From DASUPK01 sp963804595 (GTDB taxonomy: Bacteria > Actinomycetota > Thermoleophilia > Solirubrobacterales > 70-9), in the NCBI GenBank assembly GCA_963804595.1, contig CAWDQZ010000019.1, forward strand, positions 186,001 through 250,000: a DNA stretch of 64,000 nucleotides, written 5' to 3'. Every line of letters begins with the position of its first letter. Positions within the stretch are counted from its first letter, which is position 1. The notes beneath the pieces were generated by a model, which saw only the letters and a list, made by a program, of their open reading frames with translations, was not told the DNA's origin and searched no databases. The position numbers and the translations under genes were made by a program. Positions 16,022-24,007 of the stretch are shown one piece after another.

Positions 16022-16780
16022 CTAGCGCCGCGACTCGCGGGCCGCGAGCTCGCGCTCGAGCCAGCGCAGCGCCGTTCCCTGCAGCTCGGCGTCGTGCTGC
16101 ACCGTCTGGTGTGCGCCGCCGGGAGCGATGACGAGCTTGCGGGGCTCGCCGGCCCGTTCGAAGAGCGCCTCGGAATGATCGCTGGGCACCTGCGTGTCTC
16201 CTTCGGCGTGCAGCAGGATCAGGGGGCGCGGGGCGATGCGTCCCACGGCCTCGCCGATGTCCTGGGTCATGAGCCACGCCTCGAGCGCCAGCGGGTCGCC
16301 GACTTGCATCTCGAAGTCGCCGCGACGTACCCCGGCGGCGAGCTGGTCCTGGCTGGCCGGGCAGATCGCGATCACACCGGCGATCTCCGCGGACGCCGCG
16401 GCCGCGGTGATGGCAAGGAAGCCGCCGAGGCTCGATCCACGGACTGCGACCCGGCCGGCGTCGACACCATCCTGCGATCCCAGGAGCCGGGCCATCGCCA
16501 CCACGTCGTCCACCGCCGCGCCGGACATGGGCGGCTCCGAGGCGCCGTGTCCCGGCAGGTCGAAGGTCAGCGCCGCCCAGCCGCCGGCGGACGCGAGTCG
16601 CGCGAAGTCCGCGTGGTTCTCCTTGCGGGATCCGGCGCCGTGCACGATCACCACCGCCGGCCAGGGTCTATTCGACCGCGGTGTTTGTGGCGGCCGTTGA
16701 TGCGGGGGTAGCCAGAGGGAGTAGGCGAGCCCGGAGTCACGGCCCTCACTCTGCGGGCGCCGTGCGATGGAGCGCTCCAT
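16022..16780 (-). CDS. Alpha/beta hydrolase (dienelactone hydrolase/acyl esterase-like)
   Basis: 252 residues. The oxyanion segment is VIVHGAGSRKENHADFARL, and the nucleophile elbow is GSSLGGF. Acid and base are in LILLHAEGDTQVP and IAPGGAHQTVQ, so the Ser-Asp-His triad is complete. No signal peptide. It belongs to the broad serine-hydrolase family; substrate is not predictable. It lies head-to-head with lysA. Confidence 0.85.
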   Translation of the reverse strand: MERSIARRPQSEGRDSGLAYSLWLPPHQRPPQTPRSNRPWPAVVIVHGAGSRKENHADFARLASAGGWAALTFDLPGHGASEPPMSGAAVDDVVAMARLLGSQDGVDAGRVAVRGSSLGGFLAITAAAASAEIAGVIAICPASQDQLAAGVRRGDFEMQVGDPLALEAWLMTQDIGEAVGRIAPRPLILLHAEGDTQVPSDHSEALFERAGEPRKLVIAPGGAHQTVQHDAELQGTALRWLERELAARESRR

Positions 16781-16819
16781 TGCGGGGATTGTGGCCGTTC
16801 CCGTCAGAATTCCTCTCCC

Positions 16820-18142
16820 ATGAGCTCACCCGCGGAAAGCCCTGGGTCGGTGGCCACCGCCGACCCCATCGCCGCCTCGCCCGTCTACCCGGCGGGCTCG
16901 CGCGTCAACGAGCACGGCCATCTGGAGATTGCGGGCTGCGACGTCGTCGAGCTCGCGGATCGGTTCGGCACGCCGGCCTACATCTATGCCGAGGAGGACA
17001 TGCATCGGCGAGCCCGCGAATACGTCCGGGCCTTCGAGCGGCGCAGCGCTGCGTTCGAGGTCATCTACGCGAGCAAGGCCTTTCCCGCCACCGCGGCGTT
17101 TCGGGTGATGCGCGAGGAGGACCTTTCGGTGGACGTCGCCTCGGGCGGCGAGCTCCACGTTGCACTCGCCGCGGGCTTCGACCCAGCCCGTATTCACCTC
17201 CACGGCAACAACAAGACCGAGGCCGAGCTCCGCTACGCGTTCGAGTCCGGAGTCGGCCATCTGATCCTCGACTCCTTCGATGAGATCGAGCTGGCCGACC
17301 GGCTGCTGGATCGACCCCAGCGGGTGCTGATCCGGGTCACACCCGGAATCAAGCCCTCCACCCACGACTACGTTCAGACGGGCCAGCTCGACTCCAAGTT
17401 CGGCTTCGGGCTCGCCGACCGGCTTGCCGAGCGGGCCGTCGAGCGAGTGCGGGACTCCAAGCACCTCGAGCTCGTCGGTCTGCACGCCCACATCGGCTCC
17501 CAGATCTTCGAGCTCGAGCCCTACGTCAAGGCCATCGAGGTGATCGCAGACTTCTGCGACGCCGTCGGGCTCCAGCCGCAGCTGCTCAACGTCGGCGGTG
17601 GCCTCGGCATCGCCTACCTCGATACCGACGAGCCCCCGACCATCGAGGACTACGTCGACGTCAAGGTGCGTGGGGTCGAGCGCGTCTTCGACCCGGTTCC
17701 GCGAATCCTGGTGGAGCCGGGCCGCTCGCTGGTCGGCAACGCGGGGATCACCGCCTACCGCGTCGGGACCGTGAAGGAGATCCCCGGGGTCCGGACGTAC
17801 GTGGCGGTGGATGGCGGCATGTCGGACAACCTGCGGCCGATGCTCTACGGAGCGCGCTACCAGGCGGTGATCGCCGATCGAGCCGGCGAGACGCCGGACA
17901 CGCTGGCGACGATCGCCGGCATGCACTGCGAGTCCGGGGACGTTCTCGTCCGGGACATGGAGCTCACCGGCCCTCGCGTCGGTGACGTGCTGGTGACGCC
18001 GGCGACGGGCGCCTACGGATACGCGATGGCGAACAACTACAACGGCAAGCCGCGGCCTCCCGTGATCTTCTGCCGCGAAGGGGAGGCGAGGGTGGTCGTG
18101 CGCCGCGAGACCTGGGACGACCTGCTCAGCAGGGACGAGTGA
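16820..18142 (+). CDS. lysA: Diaminopimelate decarboxylase
   Basis: 440 residues. The PLP lysine is K86 in VIYASKAFPA. SVDVASGGELHVALAAGF, HGNNKTEAELRYA, the Gly-rich phosphate loop NVGGGLGIAY, EPGRSLVGNAG and the active-site Cys motif GMHCESGDVLVRD are all present. It makes L-lysine from meso-diaminopimelate. The first gene of a lysA-hom-thrC cluster; its stop overlaps the start of hom as TGATG, indicating translational coupling. Confidence 0.96.
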   Translation: MSSPAESPGSVATADPIAASPVYPAGSRVNEHGHLEIAGCDVVELADRFGTPAYIYAEEDMHRRAREYVRAFERRSAAFEVIYASKAFPATAAFRVMREEDLSVDVASGGELHVALAAGFDPARIHLHGNNKTEAELRYAFESGVGHLILDSFDEIELADRLLDRPQRVLIRVTPGIKPSTHDYVQTGQLDSKFGFGLADRLAERAVERVRDSKHLELVGLHAHIGSQIFELEPYVKAIEVIADFCDAVGLQPQLLNVGGGLGIAYLDTDEPPTIEDYVDVKVRGVERVFDPVPRILVEPGRSLVGNAGITAYRVGTVKEIPGVRTYVAVDGGMSDNLRPMLYGARYQAVIADRAGETPDTLATIAGMHCESGDVLVRDMELTGPRVGDVLVTPATGAYGYAMANNYNGKPRPPVIFCREGEARVVVRRETWDDLLSRDE

Positions 18143-19368
18143 TGGCTGGGACGGTGAAGGTCGGGATCCTCGGCAAGGGGACGGTGGGCGGCGCATTTCG
18201 CGAGCTGCTCGAGCAGCGCGCGGACATGGTCCAGGAGGTCTCGGGGCGCCGCCCGGAGGTGGTCGGGGTGTTGAGCTCCAAGGAGGGCGACTTCGATGAG
18301 ATCCTGGCGACCAGCGAGATCGTCGTCGAGCTGATCGGCGGAACCGATCCCGCCCTGGACTACGTCACCAGAGCGCTGAACGAGGGCAAGCACGTGGTCA
18401 CGGCGAACAAGCAACTGCTGGCACAGCATGGCGAGGAGCTGGTCGCGGCGGCCCATCGGGGCGGTGCCCAGCTGCGCTTCGAGGCAGCGGTTGCGGGAGC
18501 GATCCCGGTGATCCGGGTCGTCCAGGAGAGCCTCGGCGCGATCCCGATCCAGAAGGTGTTCGGAATCGTCAACGGCACGACCAACTACATCCTCACCGAG
18601 ATGGCCCGCGGCGGGCTCTCCTACGAGGAGGCGCTCGAGCAGGCGCAGGACCTGGGTTACGCGGAGGCCGACCCGACCGATGACGTCGGCGGTGCGGATG
18701 CGGCGGCCAAGATGGCGATCCTCGCACGCCTCGCATTCGGCGCTCCGGTGAACCTCGAGGACGTCCCCTACGAGGGCATCGAGCGGATCAAGCCCGACGA
18801 CCTCGCCTACGCGAAGGAGCTCGGTCTGTCGCTGAAGCTGCTCGGCGTCGCGGAGCGGATCGGCGACGGCGAGCTCAGCGTGCGCGTCTTCCCCTGCTTT
18901 CTCTATCCCGGGCACCCGCTCTCACCGATCGAGGGCCCCTTCAACGCCGTCATGGTCGAGTCTCCTGCCATCACCGAGATCACTATGTCCGGGCCGGGGG
19001 CCGGCGGACCCGAGACGGCCTCGGCCGTCCTGGGCGACGTCGTCTCCGTGATCTCGGGCGGCTCACCACTGTTCGAGGAGAACTCGAAGCTCGCCATCGC
19101 CAAGGACGTGGAGATGGCGTTCTACCTGCACCTCGAGGTCGACGACCGGCCCGGCGTCCTCGCCCAGGTCGCCGAGGTGCTCGGCGACAACGACGTCTCT
19201 GTGCGCAGTGTCGTCCAGCGGGGGCTGGGCGGCGAAGCGCAGCTGATCATGGTCATGCACCCAGTCTCCGAGATGCGCTTCGCGGCGGCCTTGGACAGGA
19301 TCGCCAAGCTCGACTTCCTGCGATCGCCGCCCCGGTCGATCCGGGTGATCGAGGAAGAGTTCGGCTGA
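18142..19368 (+). CDS. hom: Homoserine dehydrogenase
   Basis: About 408 residues from ATG at 18142 (GTG at 18139 is an alternative). The NAD(P) loop is VGILGKGTVGGAF. The catalytic domain has VVTANKQLLAQHG, FEAAVAGAIPVIRVVQES, GIVNGTTNYIL and GYAEADPTDDVGGADAAAK. A C-terminal ACT domain (~325-400, FYLHLEVDDRPGVLAQVAEVLGDNDVSV) indicates feedback control, typically by threonine. It reduces aspartate semialdehyde to homoserine, the branch point towards threonine and methionine. Confidence 0.96.
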   Translation: MAGTVKVGILGKGTVGGAFRELLEQRADMVQEVSGRRPEVVGVLSSKEGDFDEILATSEIVVELIGGTDPALDYVTRALNEGKHVVTANKQLLAQHGEELVAAAHRGGAQLRFEAAVAGAIPVIRVVQESLGAIPIQKVFGIVNGTTNYILTEMARGGLSYEEALEQAQDLGYAEADPTDDVGGADAAAKMAILARLAFGAPVNLEDVPYEGIERIKPDDLAYAKELGLSLKLLGVAERIGDGELSVRVFPCFLYPGHPLSPIEGPFNAVMVESPAITEITMSGPGAGGPETASAVLGDVVSVISGGSPLFEENSKLAIAKDVEMAFYLHLEVDDRPGVLAQVAEVLGDNDVSVRSVVQRGLGGEAQLIMVMHPVSEMRFAAALDRIAKLDFLRSPPRSIRVIEEEFG

Positions 19369-20402
19369 TGCCGACCCCGCTGATCGAGCGCTACCGCGAC
19401 CGCCTCCCCCTCGAGGAGGGCGATCCGGTCGTCACGCTGAACGAGGGCTCGACTCCGCTGATTCACTCGCCGCGGCTCTCGGATCGCCTGGGTGCCGAGG
19501 TCTACCTGAAGTTCGAGGGCTCGAATCCGACCGGGAGCTTCAAGGACCGGGGAATGACCGTCGCCGTCTCGCGAGCGAAGGGAGCCGGTGCCGAGGCGAT
19601 CATCTGCGCCTCGACCGGGAACACCGCCGCGAGCTGCGCGGCGTACGCGGCACGGGCCGGCATGCGCGGCGCCGTCATCGTCCCGGAGGGCAAGATCGCG
19701 ATCGGCAAGCTAGCTCAGGCGCTCATGCACGGCGCTCGGGTGATTGCCCTCGAAGGCAACTTCGATCAGGCGCTGGAGATCGTCCGCGAGATCGCCGATA
19801 AGCACCCGGTCGAGCTCGTCAACTCCGTGAACCCGTACCGGATCGAGGGGCAGAAGACCGCCGCCTTCGAAACCTGCGACGAGCTCGGGGAGGCGCCGGC
19901 TGCCCTCGCAATCCCGGTGGGGAACGCCGGCAACGTCACCTCCTGGTGGGCGGGTTTCCATGAGTACGGTGCCTCGCCGATCCTCTACGGCTTTCAGGCC
20001 GCAGGCGCGGCCCCGCTGGTCGAGGGCCATCCGATCGAGAACCCCGAGACCGTCGCCTCCGCGATCCGGATCGGCAACCCGGCGAGGTGGGAGGAGGCGA
20101 TGAATGCCTTCACCGCCTCGCGCGGGCGGGTCGCCGCGGTCACTGACGAGCAGATCCTGGAGGCCTACCACTGGGTCGCCTCCAGCGAGGGCGTCTTCTG
20201 CGAGCCGGCCTCAGCCGCCTCGGTCGCCGGTCTCTTCGCCCACGGCCTGCCGGTCGCCGACGGGATGGAGAAGCCCGAGTCGGTCGTCTGCGTCCTCACC
20301 GGCCACGGCCTCAAGGACCCCGACAGCGCGATCGGCAAGGCACCGGCGGTGACCGGCTGCAAGGCCGAGGTGTCCGCCGTCGAAAAGGTTGTTTTTGGTT
20401 GA
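19368..20402 (+). CDS. thrC: Threonine synthase
   Basis: 344 residues. The PLP lysine is K59 in NPTGSFKDRGM. CASTGNTAASCAAYAARAG, the phosphate-binding IPVGNAGNVTSWWAGF and CEPASAASVAGLF match the short, PLP fold-type II threonine synthases of Actinobacteria. The ATG overlaps the hom stop by one base. The C-terminal residues SAVEKVVFG are echoed 30 bases after the stop in another frame (SAVEKAVFD plus stop), suggesting a small 3' duplication. Confidence 0.96.
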   Translation: MPTPLIERYRDRLPLEEGDPVVTLNEGSTPLIHSPRLSDRLGAEVYLKFEGSNPTGSFKDRGMTVAVSRAKGAGAEAIICASTGNTAASCAAYAARAGMRGAVIVPEGKIAIGKLAQALMHGARVIALEGNFDQALEIVREIADKHPVELVNSVNPYRIEGQKTAAFETCDELGEAPAALAIPVGNAGNVTSWWAGFHEYGASPILYGFQAAGAAPLVEGHPIENPETVASAIRIGNPARWEEAMNAFTASRGRVAAVTDEQILEAYHWVASSEGVFCEPASAASVAGLFAHGLPVADGMEKPESVVCVLTGHGLKDPDSAIGKAPAVTGCKAEVSAVEKVVFG

Positions 20403-20528
20403 CCGGCGGACCCGTAGCCCTGATGAAGTCGGCTGTGGAAAAGGCCGTCTTCGACTAGGCCACCCGGCAAAGCCCGCAGCACTTCTCGGGGAAGGAGATC
20501 CTGACGAGCGCCGGATAGCCTCCGGCCG

Positions 20529-21407
20529 GTGACCGTGCGAAGAAGACTGGTCAAGGTGCCGGCCTCATCGGCAAACCTCGGCCCCGGGTACGACGTGCTG
20601 GCGGCGGCGCTCGCCATGCATCTCGAGCTGGAGGTCGAGGAGACCGGATCGTTCTCAGTCGATGCGGAGGGCCTCGACGTCCCGCTGGATCGATCCAACC
20701 TCTGCGTGACGGCCTTCGAGACGCTGCGCCCCGCAGATGGGATCGCGTTCCGAATCAAGAGCGAGATCCCGCTCGCGGCCGGACTCGGTTCGAGCGCCGC
20801 TGCGATCGTCGCCGGCCTGCTTGCCGCCGACCATCTCTACGAGCTGGCTCAGGGGCCCGAGGACGTCCTCGTCAAGGCGGCCGAGCTCGAGGGACATCCC
20901 GACAACGTCGCCGCGGCGCTCTACGGCGGCTTCGTGGTCTGCGCCGAGGACGGCACCGGGGTGACGGCGACGCGGCTCGACCCGCCGCAGGGCGTCGAGG
21001 CCGTCGTGGTCGTCCCGAATGAGCAGGTGCCCACGGAAGAGGCGCGCAAGGCGATTCCGGACGAGGTCCCCATCACGGACGCTGTCGCCAACATCTCGGC
21101 CGCAGCGGAGCTGGTACTCGGCATCCAGCGCTCCGACCTGACCCTGATCGGGCGCGGGCTCACCGATCGGCTCCATCAGCCTCACCGCGCGCGTCTCTAT
21201 CCGCGCTCCATGCAAATCGTCCAGGAGGCGCCGCGGATGGGAGCGATCGGAGCGACGATCTCCGGCGCCGGCCCGACCGTGCTCGTCTGGACCTTCTGGC
21301 AGAGCACGGGCGGCGTGATGAAGAAGCTGACGGACCGCGTCGGGGACTGGGCGGAGGTGCGGCGGGTTCCCTTCTCACCCACGGGCGCCGACGTGCCTGA
21401 GCTATGA
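20529..21407 (+). CDS. thrB: Homoserine kinase
   Basis: 292 residues. A GHMP kinase with KVPASSANLGPGYDVLAAAL at the N-terminus, the ATP-binding PLAAGLGSSAAAIVAGLLAA near 80-99 and the C-terminal GATISGAGPTVLVW. It phosphorylates homoserine for ThrC. The GTG has no ribosome-binding site; TAGCCT ends seven bases upstream, so it may be leaderless with its own promoter rather than part of the thrC transcript. Confidence 0.95.
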   Translation: MTVRRRLVKVPASSANLGPGYDVLAAALAMHLELEVEETGSFSVDAEGLDVPLDRSNLCVTAFETLRPADGIAFRIKSEIPLAAGLGSSAAAIVAGLLAADHLYELAQGPEDVLVKAAELEGHPDNVAAALYGGFVVCAEDGTGVTATRLDPPQGVEAVVVVPNEQVPTEEARKAIPDEVPITDAVANISAAAELVLGIQRSDLTLIGRGLTDRLHQPHRARLYPRSMQIVQEAPRMGAIGATISGAGPTVLVWTFWQSTGGVMKKLTDRVGDWAEVRRVPFSPTGADVPEL

Positions 21408-21739
21408 GCGGCGATTCGAGTCGACTCTCTCTCTGGTCGGAGGACTCCTTTCTCTCGATCGCCTCGAAGGGCTCGGCCCTCTCGATCGGCTCCGTCGGCT
21501 CGTTCGCGTCGATCGGCTCAATCGGATCGGCGGGCTCGGCCTTCTCGGTGGGCTCGGCCGGATCCGCCGGCTCGGTCATGTCATGGGCTTCGGCCGGCTC
21601 GGTTCTCTCCTCGCAGTCCCGTGACGCGATCCTGGGCGACCCGGAGAGGGGGGATGCGGCGCTGCTCTCGGCGGGGATCCTCGTCGCGACCGCGGCGGCG
21701 ATCGCCGGCTGGGCGCTCCTCCGGCGCTCGGCCGGCTAG
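21404..21739 (+). CDS. Ser/Gly-repeat membrane-anchored protein (SIGS repeats)
   Basis: 111 residues. Residues ~13-68 are built of near-regular SxGSxGS units (SALSIGSVGSFASIGSIGSAGSAFSVGSAGSAGS) with alternating hydrophobic positions, which suggests a small beta-solenoid or amyloid-like sheet. One transmembrane helix (ALLSAGILVATAAAIAGWALL) and RRSAG end the protein, giving a tail-anchored topology. It overlaps thrB by four bases. I do not recognise a function; similar SIGS-repeat hypotheticals occur in Actinobacteria to my knowledge. Confidence 0.7.
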   Translation: MSGDSSRLSLWSEDSFLSIASKGSALSIGSVGSFASIGSIGSAGSAFSVGSAGSAGSVMSWASAGSVLSSQSRDAILGDPERGDAALLSAGILVATAAAIAGWALLRRSAG

Positions 21740-22167
21740 TCGAGAAGCCCGACCTGGCGCAGGATCGAGACCGAGTCCGAGTAGACGTCCTTGCGCTTGA
21801 CGAGGCCGTCCTCGTAGGGGATGACGTCTACGCCGCGCCACTCGACCCTCTTCCCGGTGGGCTCCGCCTCGAGGTCTCCGCGCCGCATCGCGTTCGTGTG
21901 GGTTGCGGTGGCCGTCCACTCCTGGGTGACGACCCCTTCGCGGACGTAGAGGCGCCGGGTCTCGAAATTGATGTCGGGCCAGGTCTCGAAGATCGCGCCG
22001 ATGTGGGCGCGCACCTCCTCTCCCTGAGCGGACTCGCCCGCCGTGTGGTTCTCGAAGACCATGTCCGGGGCGTGCATCGACATGATCGCGTCGAGATCGT
22101 GGTCGTTCCACGCCTCGTTGTAGTGGCCGATTGCCTCCTCGAGGTTCTGGGGCGAGTCCTCTCCCAC
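21736..22167 (-). CDS. SnoaL-like / NTF2-fold protein
   Basis: 143 residues. The start NLEEAIGHYNEAWNDHDLDAIMSMHAPDMVFENH and later GVDVIPYEDGLVKRKDVYSDSVSILRQVGLLD are typical of the SnoaL-like NTF2-fold superfamily (polyketide cyclases, ketosteroid isomerase relatives). A single domain with a hydrophobic pocket; substrate unknown. The stop overlaps the convergent SIGS-repeat gene within CTAG. Confidence 0.82.
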   Translation of the reverse strand: MGEDSPQNLEEAIGHYNEAWNDHDLDAIMSMHAPDMVFENHTAGESAQGEEVRAHIGAIFETWPDINFETRRLYVREGVVTQEWTATATHTNAMRRGDLEAEPTGKRVEWRGVDVIPYEDGLVKRKDVYSDSVSILRQVGLLD

Positions 22168-22227
22168 GGGACGAGAGGATATGTTCGTCGCACCCGGCGA
22201 GACAAGGGGAATGCGAGAGGAGGAGAG

Positions 22228-22602
22228 ATGGCCGACGGCTACACGATCAAGAGCGTCGACGAGTTCGAGGAGATGGAGGGAAGCGGGAACGCAACCTGGC
22301 GGCTCGCACGCAAGTCACTCGCGGCGGAGGCCTTTGGTTTCAATGTGGTCGACATCGCGCCCGGAGGCCAGATCCCCGAGCACGATCACACCGGCGACAA
22401 CCAGGAGGAGGTCTTCATCATCCTCGACGGCGAGGCGACCATCGTCGCCGACGGGGAGGAACACGACGCGCCGGCCGGCACCTATTGCCGCTACGCCCCC
22501 GAGGTCAGGCGGACGATCCGGAACAACTCGGACGGCACCGTCCGCGCGCTGCTGATCGGCGTCCCCGTGGAATCGGGCTATCGGCAGATGCCCTGGGGCT
22601 AG
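22228..22602 (+). CDS. Cupin-domain protein
   Basis: 124 residues from the ATG preceded by AGGAGGAGAG. Cupin motif 1 reads GGQIPEHDHTGDNQEEVFIILDGEATI and motif 2 DAPAGTYCRYAPEVRRTIRNNSD. The H-x-H and Glu metal ligands of motif 1 are kept, while the motif 2 His is replaced near RYAPEVRR, so metal binding is uncertain. No obvious partner; it is convergent, sharing CTAG with the next gene. Confidence 0.82.
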   Translation: MADGYTIKSVDEFEEMEGSGNATWRLARKSLAAEAFGFNVVDIAPGGQIPEHDHTGDNQEEVFIILDGEATIVADGEEHDAPAGTYCRYAPEVRRTIRNNSDGTVRALLIGVPVESGYRQMPWG

Positions 22603-22898
22603 CTGGAAAGCCAGCTGCCGCCGGGGGGAACCACCCGGAGCCCCTCCGCCAGCTCGGCCGCGCGCTCCGGACCCAGGTCAGCCACGCGGGTGGCGCCGCT
22701 ATCCGTCATCAGGTCGGCCAGCTCGCGCCATGCCCGCCCGACGGGCGCCACCTTCGCCTCCAGGCCCCCGCCGGTGAGACCCGTGAACCGCTCGGCGAGC
22801 GTCCGCGCGTCATCTGCCGTCAGATCGCCGAAGGGCAGGTAGCGGTCGTGGACATAGACCTGTCGCTCGAGAATCTCCAGCTTCTCGCTGTCGGCCAC
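22599..22898 (-). CDS. Hypothetical protein (99 aa)
   Basis: From GTG at 22898 it reads MADSEKLEILERQVYVHDRYLPFGDLTADDARTLAERFTGLTG, a soluble helical protein of about 99 residues. A TTG at 22931 overlapping the ArsR stop is an alternative start adding 11 residues, with GAGGAG inside the extension. Same strand as, and directly downstream of, the ArsR gene, so the two may be cotranscribed. No recognised domain. Confidence 0.65.
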   Translation of the reverse strand: MADSEKLEILERQVYVHDRYLPFGDLTADDARTLAERFTGLTGGGLEAKVAPVGRAWRELADLMTDSGATRVADLGPERAAELAEGLRVVPPGGSWLSS

Positions 22899-22927
22899 GA
22901 GAGCAGTATCTCGCTTCGACGAGCTCC

Positions 22928-23251
22928 TCAAGGCCCGCCGAGATGCTCGGCGTGACGCAAGGTCGCGTCGAGGAGCGCGATCACGTGGGCGTCGTGCAGT
23001 GAGTAGACGATGTGGCGAACGTCGCGCCGTCCCGTGACCAGTCCGAGGTCACGGAGGACGCGCAACTGATGGGAAACGGCGGGCTGCGCCATCCCCACCG
23101 CCGTAGCCAGAGCCGTGACGGTGCTGGGGCCCTGCCTCAGCCGGATCAGCAGCCGCACGCGGCTCGGGGTGGAGAGGCCCGCCATCACCCGCGCGATGTG
23201 GTCGGCTTGGTCCAGCGGGGGCGTCACGTCCTCCCGTTGACCGTTGCTCAC
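22928..23251 (-). CDS. ArsR/SmtB-family metal-sensing repressor (probable nickel/cobalt sensor)
   Basis: 107 residues from GTG 23251. The winged helix is STPSRVRLLIRLRQGPSTVTALATAVGMAQPAVSHQLRVLRDLGLVTGRRDVRHIVYSL. Helix 5 carries D87-x-H89-x10-H100-x2-H103, the exact metal-site pattern of SmtB, CzrA and NmtR. The alpha3 ELCVCD arsenic site is absent. Divergent from the hydrogenase operon with a palindrome and promoter between them, so it is probably a Ni(II)- or Co(II)-responsive regulator of one or both units. An upstream in-frame ATG at 23281 would add MHVCACHYVL, a further Cys/His cluster, but sits inside the palindrome. Confidence 0.85.
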   Translation of the reverse strand: MSNGQREDVTPPLDQADHIARVMAGLSTPSRVRLLIRLRQGPSTVTALATAVGMAQPAVSHQLRVLRDLGLVTGRRDVRHIVYSLHDAHVIALLDATLRHAEHLGGP

Positions 23252-23263
23252 CAACACATAGTG

Positions 23264-23283
23264 ACATGCGCATACGTGCATGT
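23264..23283. promoter_or_regulatory. Palindromic operator candidate between arsR and hypC
   Basis: ACATGC and GCATGT arms separated by eight bases, just outside the ArsR GTG start and about 40 bases upstream of the hypC -35 box. The placement suits autoregulation by the divergent sensor; effect on the hydrogenase promoter is less direct. Confidence 0.5.
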
Positions 23284-23322
23284 GGTGTCCGAGGGCCGCT
23301 CCGCGCGATACCGGCTCGGCGC

Positions 23323-23351
23323 TTGACACCCCAAAAAGCGAGGAGTAGGTT
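23323..23351 (+). promoter_or_regulatory. Sigma-70-type promoter of the hydrogenase operon
   Basis: TTGACA (23323-23328) and TAGGTT (23346-23351) with a 17-base spacer, the best promoter match in this intergenic region. Start of transcription is expected near 23358, leaving a leader of about 58 bases before hypC. Confidence 0.7.
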
Positions 23352-23358
23352 GCGGCGG

Positions 23359-23397
23359 CCGGAAGGAAATGCTGCCTCGTAACCGAGTTCCTTCCGG
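23359..23397 (+). promoter_or_regulatory. 5'-leader hairpin of the hydrogenase operon mRNA
   Basis: CCGGAAGGAA (23359-23368) pairs perfectly with TTCCTTCCGG (23388-23397) around a 19-base loop. It would form at the extreme 5' end of the transcript, and its 3' arm abuts the GGGAGGAG ribosome-binding region of hypC. Confidence 0.65.
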
Positions 23398-23415
23398 GAG
23401 GAGCGGTACAGCCTG

Positions 23416-23694
23416 ATGTGTCTGGCGATTCCGGGCCAAGTGGTTGAGGTGGTCGACGAGGACAACCGTCTCGCAAAGGTGGACGTGGCGGGCGTCCAGC
23501 GGAACGTCAACGTGGGACTTCTCGACGAGGAGGGAGAGGGGGCGGTCCCCGGCGATTGGGTCCTGATCCACGTCGGCTTCGCGATCTCGAAGGTCGACGA
23601 GGACGAGGCCCAGGCGACCTTGAGCCTGCTCGAGGGCATGGGCAAGGACTACGAGCAGGAGCTCGAGGAGCTGAAGGCGAGCGTGATCGAGTGA
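23416..23694 (+). CDS. hypC: Hydrogenase assembly chaperone HypC
   Basis: 92 residues beginning MCLAIPGQVVEVV, the invariant HypC/HybG/HupF start whose Cys2 binds the Fe(CN)2CO precursor and the large subunit. The rest forms the small beta-barrel (GDWVLIHVGFAISKVDEDEAQATLSLL) and an acidic tail. It works with HypD to carry the iron moiety to the hydrogenase large subunit. First gene of the operon. Confidence 0.95.
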   Translation: MCLAIPGQVVEVVDEDNRLAKVDVAGVQRNVNVGLLDEEGEGAVPGDWVLIHVGFAISKVDEDEAQATLSLLEGMGKDYEQELEELKASVIE

Positions 23695-23761
23695 CCAGCC
23701 GCCACTGCACGTGGACGCGGCGCCGGTTCCGCCCAGGGTGCGGCGAGAGGAGCCCCGGAAA

Positions 23762-24007
23762 ATGACCGACGGCCTCTTCCCCAGCTGCGATCACACCGAG
23801 GGTTGCATCACCTGTGGGGATGAGGCGATTCGCATGAAGGTGGTCCGCATCGACGCGGACCGCGAGCTGGCCCTCTGTGCTGGGGTGGAGGGCGGCGAGC
23901 GAAGCAGCGTGGAGATCGCGCTCGTGCAGCCGGTCGCCGAGGACGATGTGCTGCTGGTCCACGCCGGCACCGCGATCGCCCGGGCCGAGCGTGAGGTGCC
24001 CGCGTGA
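23762..24007 (+). CDS. HypC-like hydrogenase accessory protein with N-terminal Cys cluster
   Basis: 81 residues from ATG 23762. The barrel part AIRMKVVRIDADRELALC...VEIALVQPVAEDDVLLVHAGTAIARAE aligns by eye with HypC, but the MC start is replaced by LFPSCDHTEGCITCGDEA, with three cysteines and a histidine. This divergent second HypC is a feature I associate with group 1h hydrogenase loci. It may take the HypC role for this enzyme or bind metal. Stop overlaps hypD. Confidence 0.8.
   Translation: MTDGLFPSCDHTEGCITCGDEAIRMKVVRIDADRELALCAGVEGGERSSVEIALVQPVAEDDVLLVHAGTAIARAEREVPA

Noticed and set aside
15174..16277. Long antisense frames over the Gly-rich gene
   Set aside because: Produced by GGC/GCC repeats; Arg/Pro-rich low complexity with no recognisable domain.
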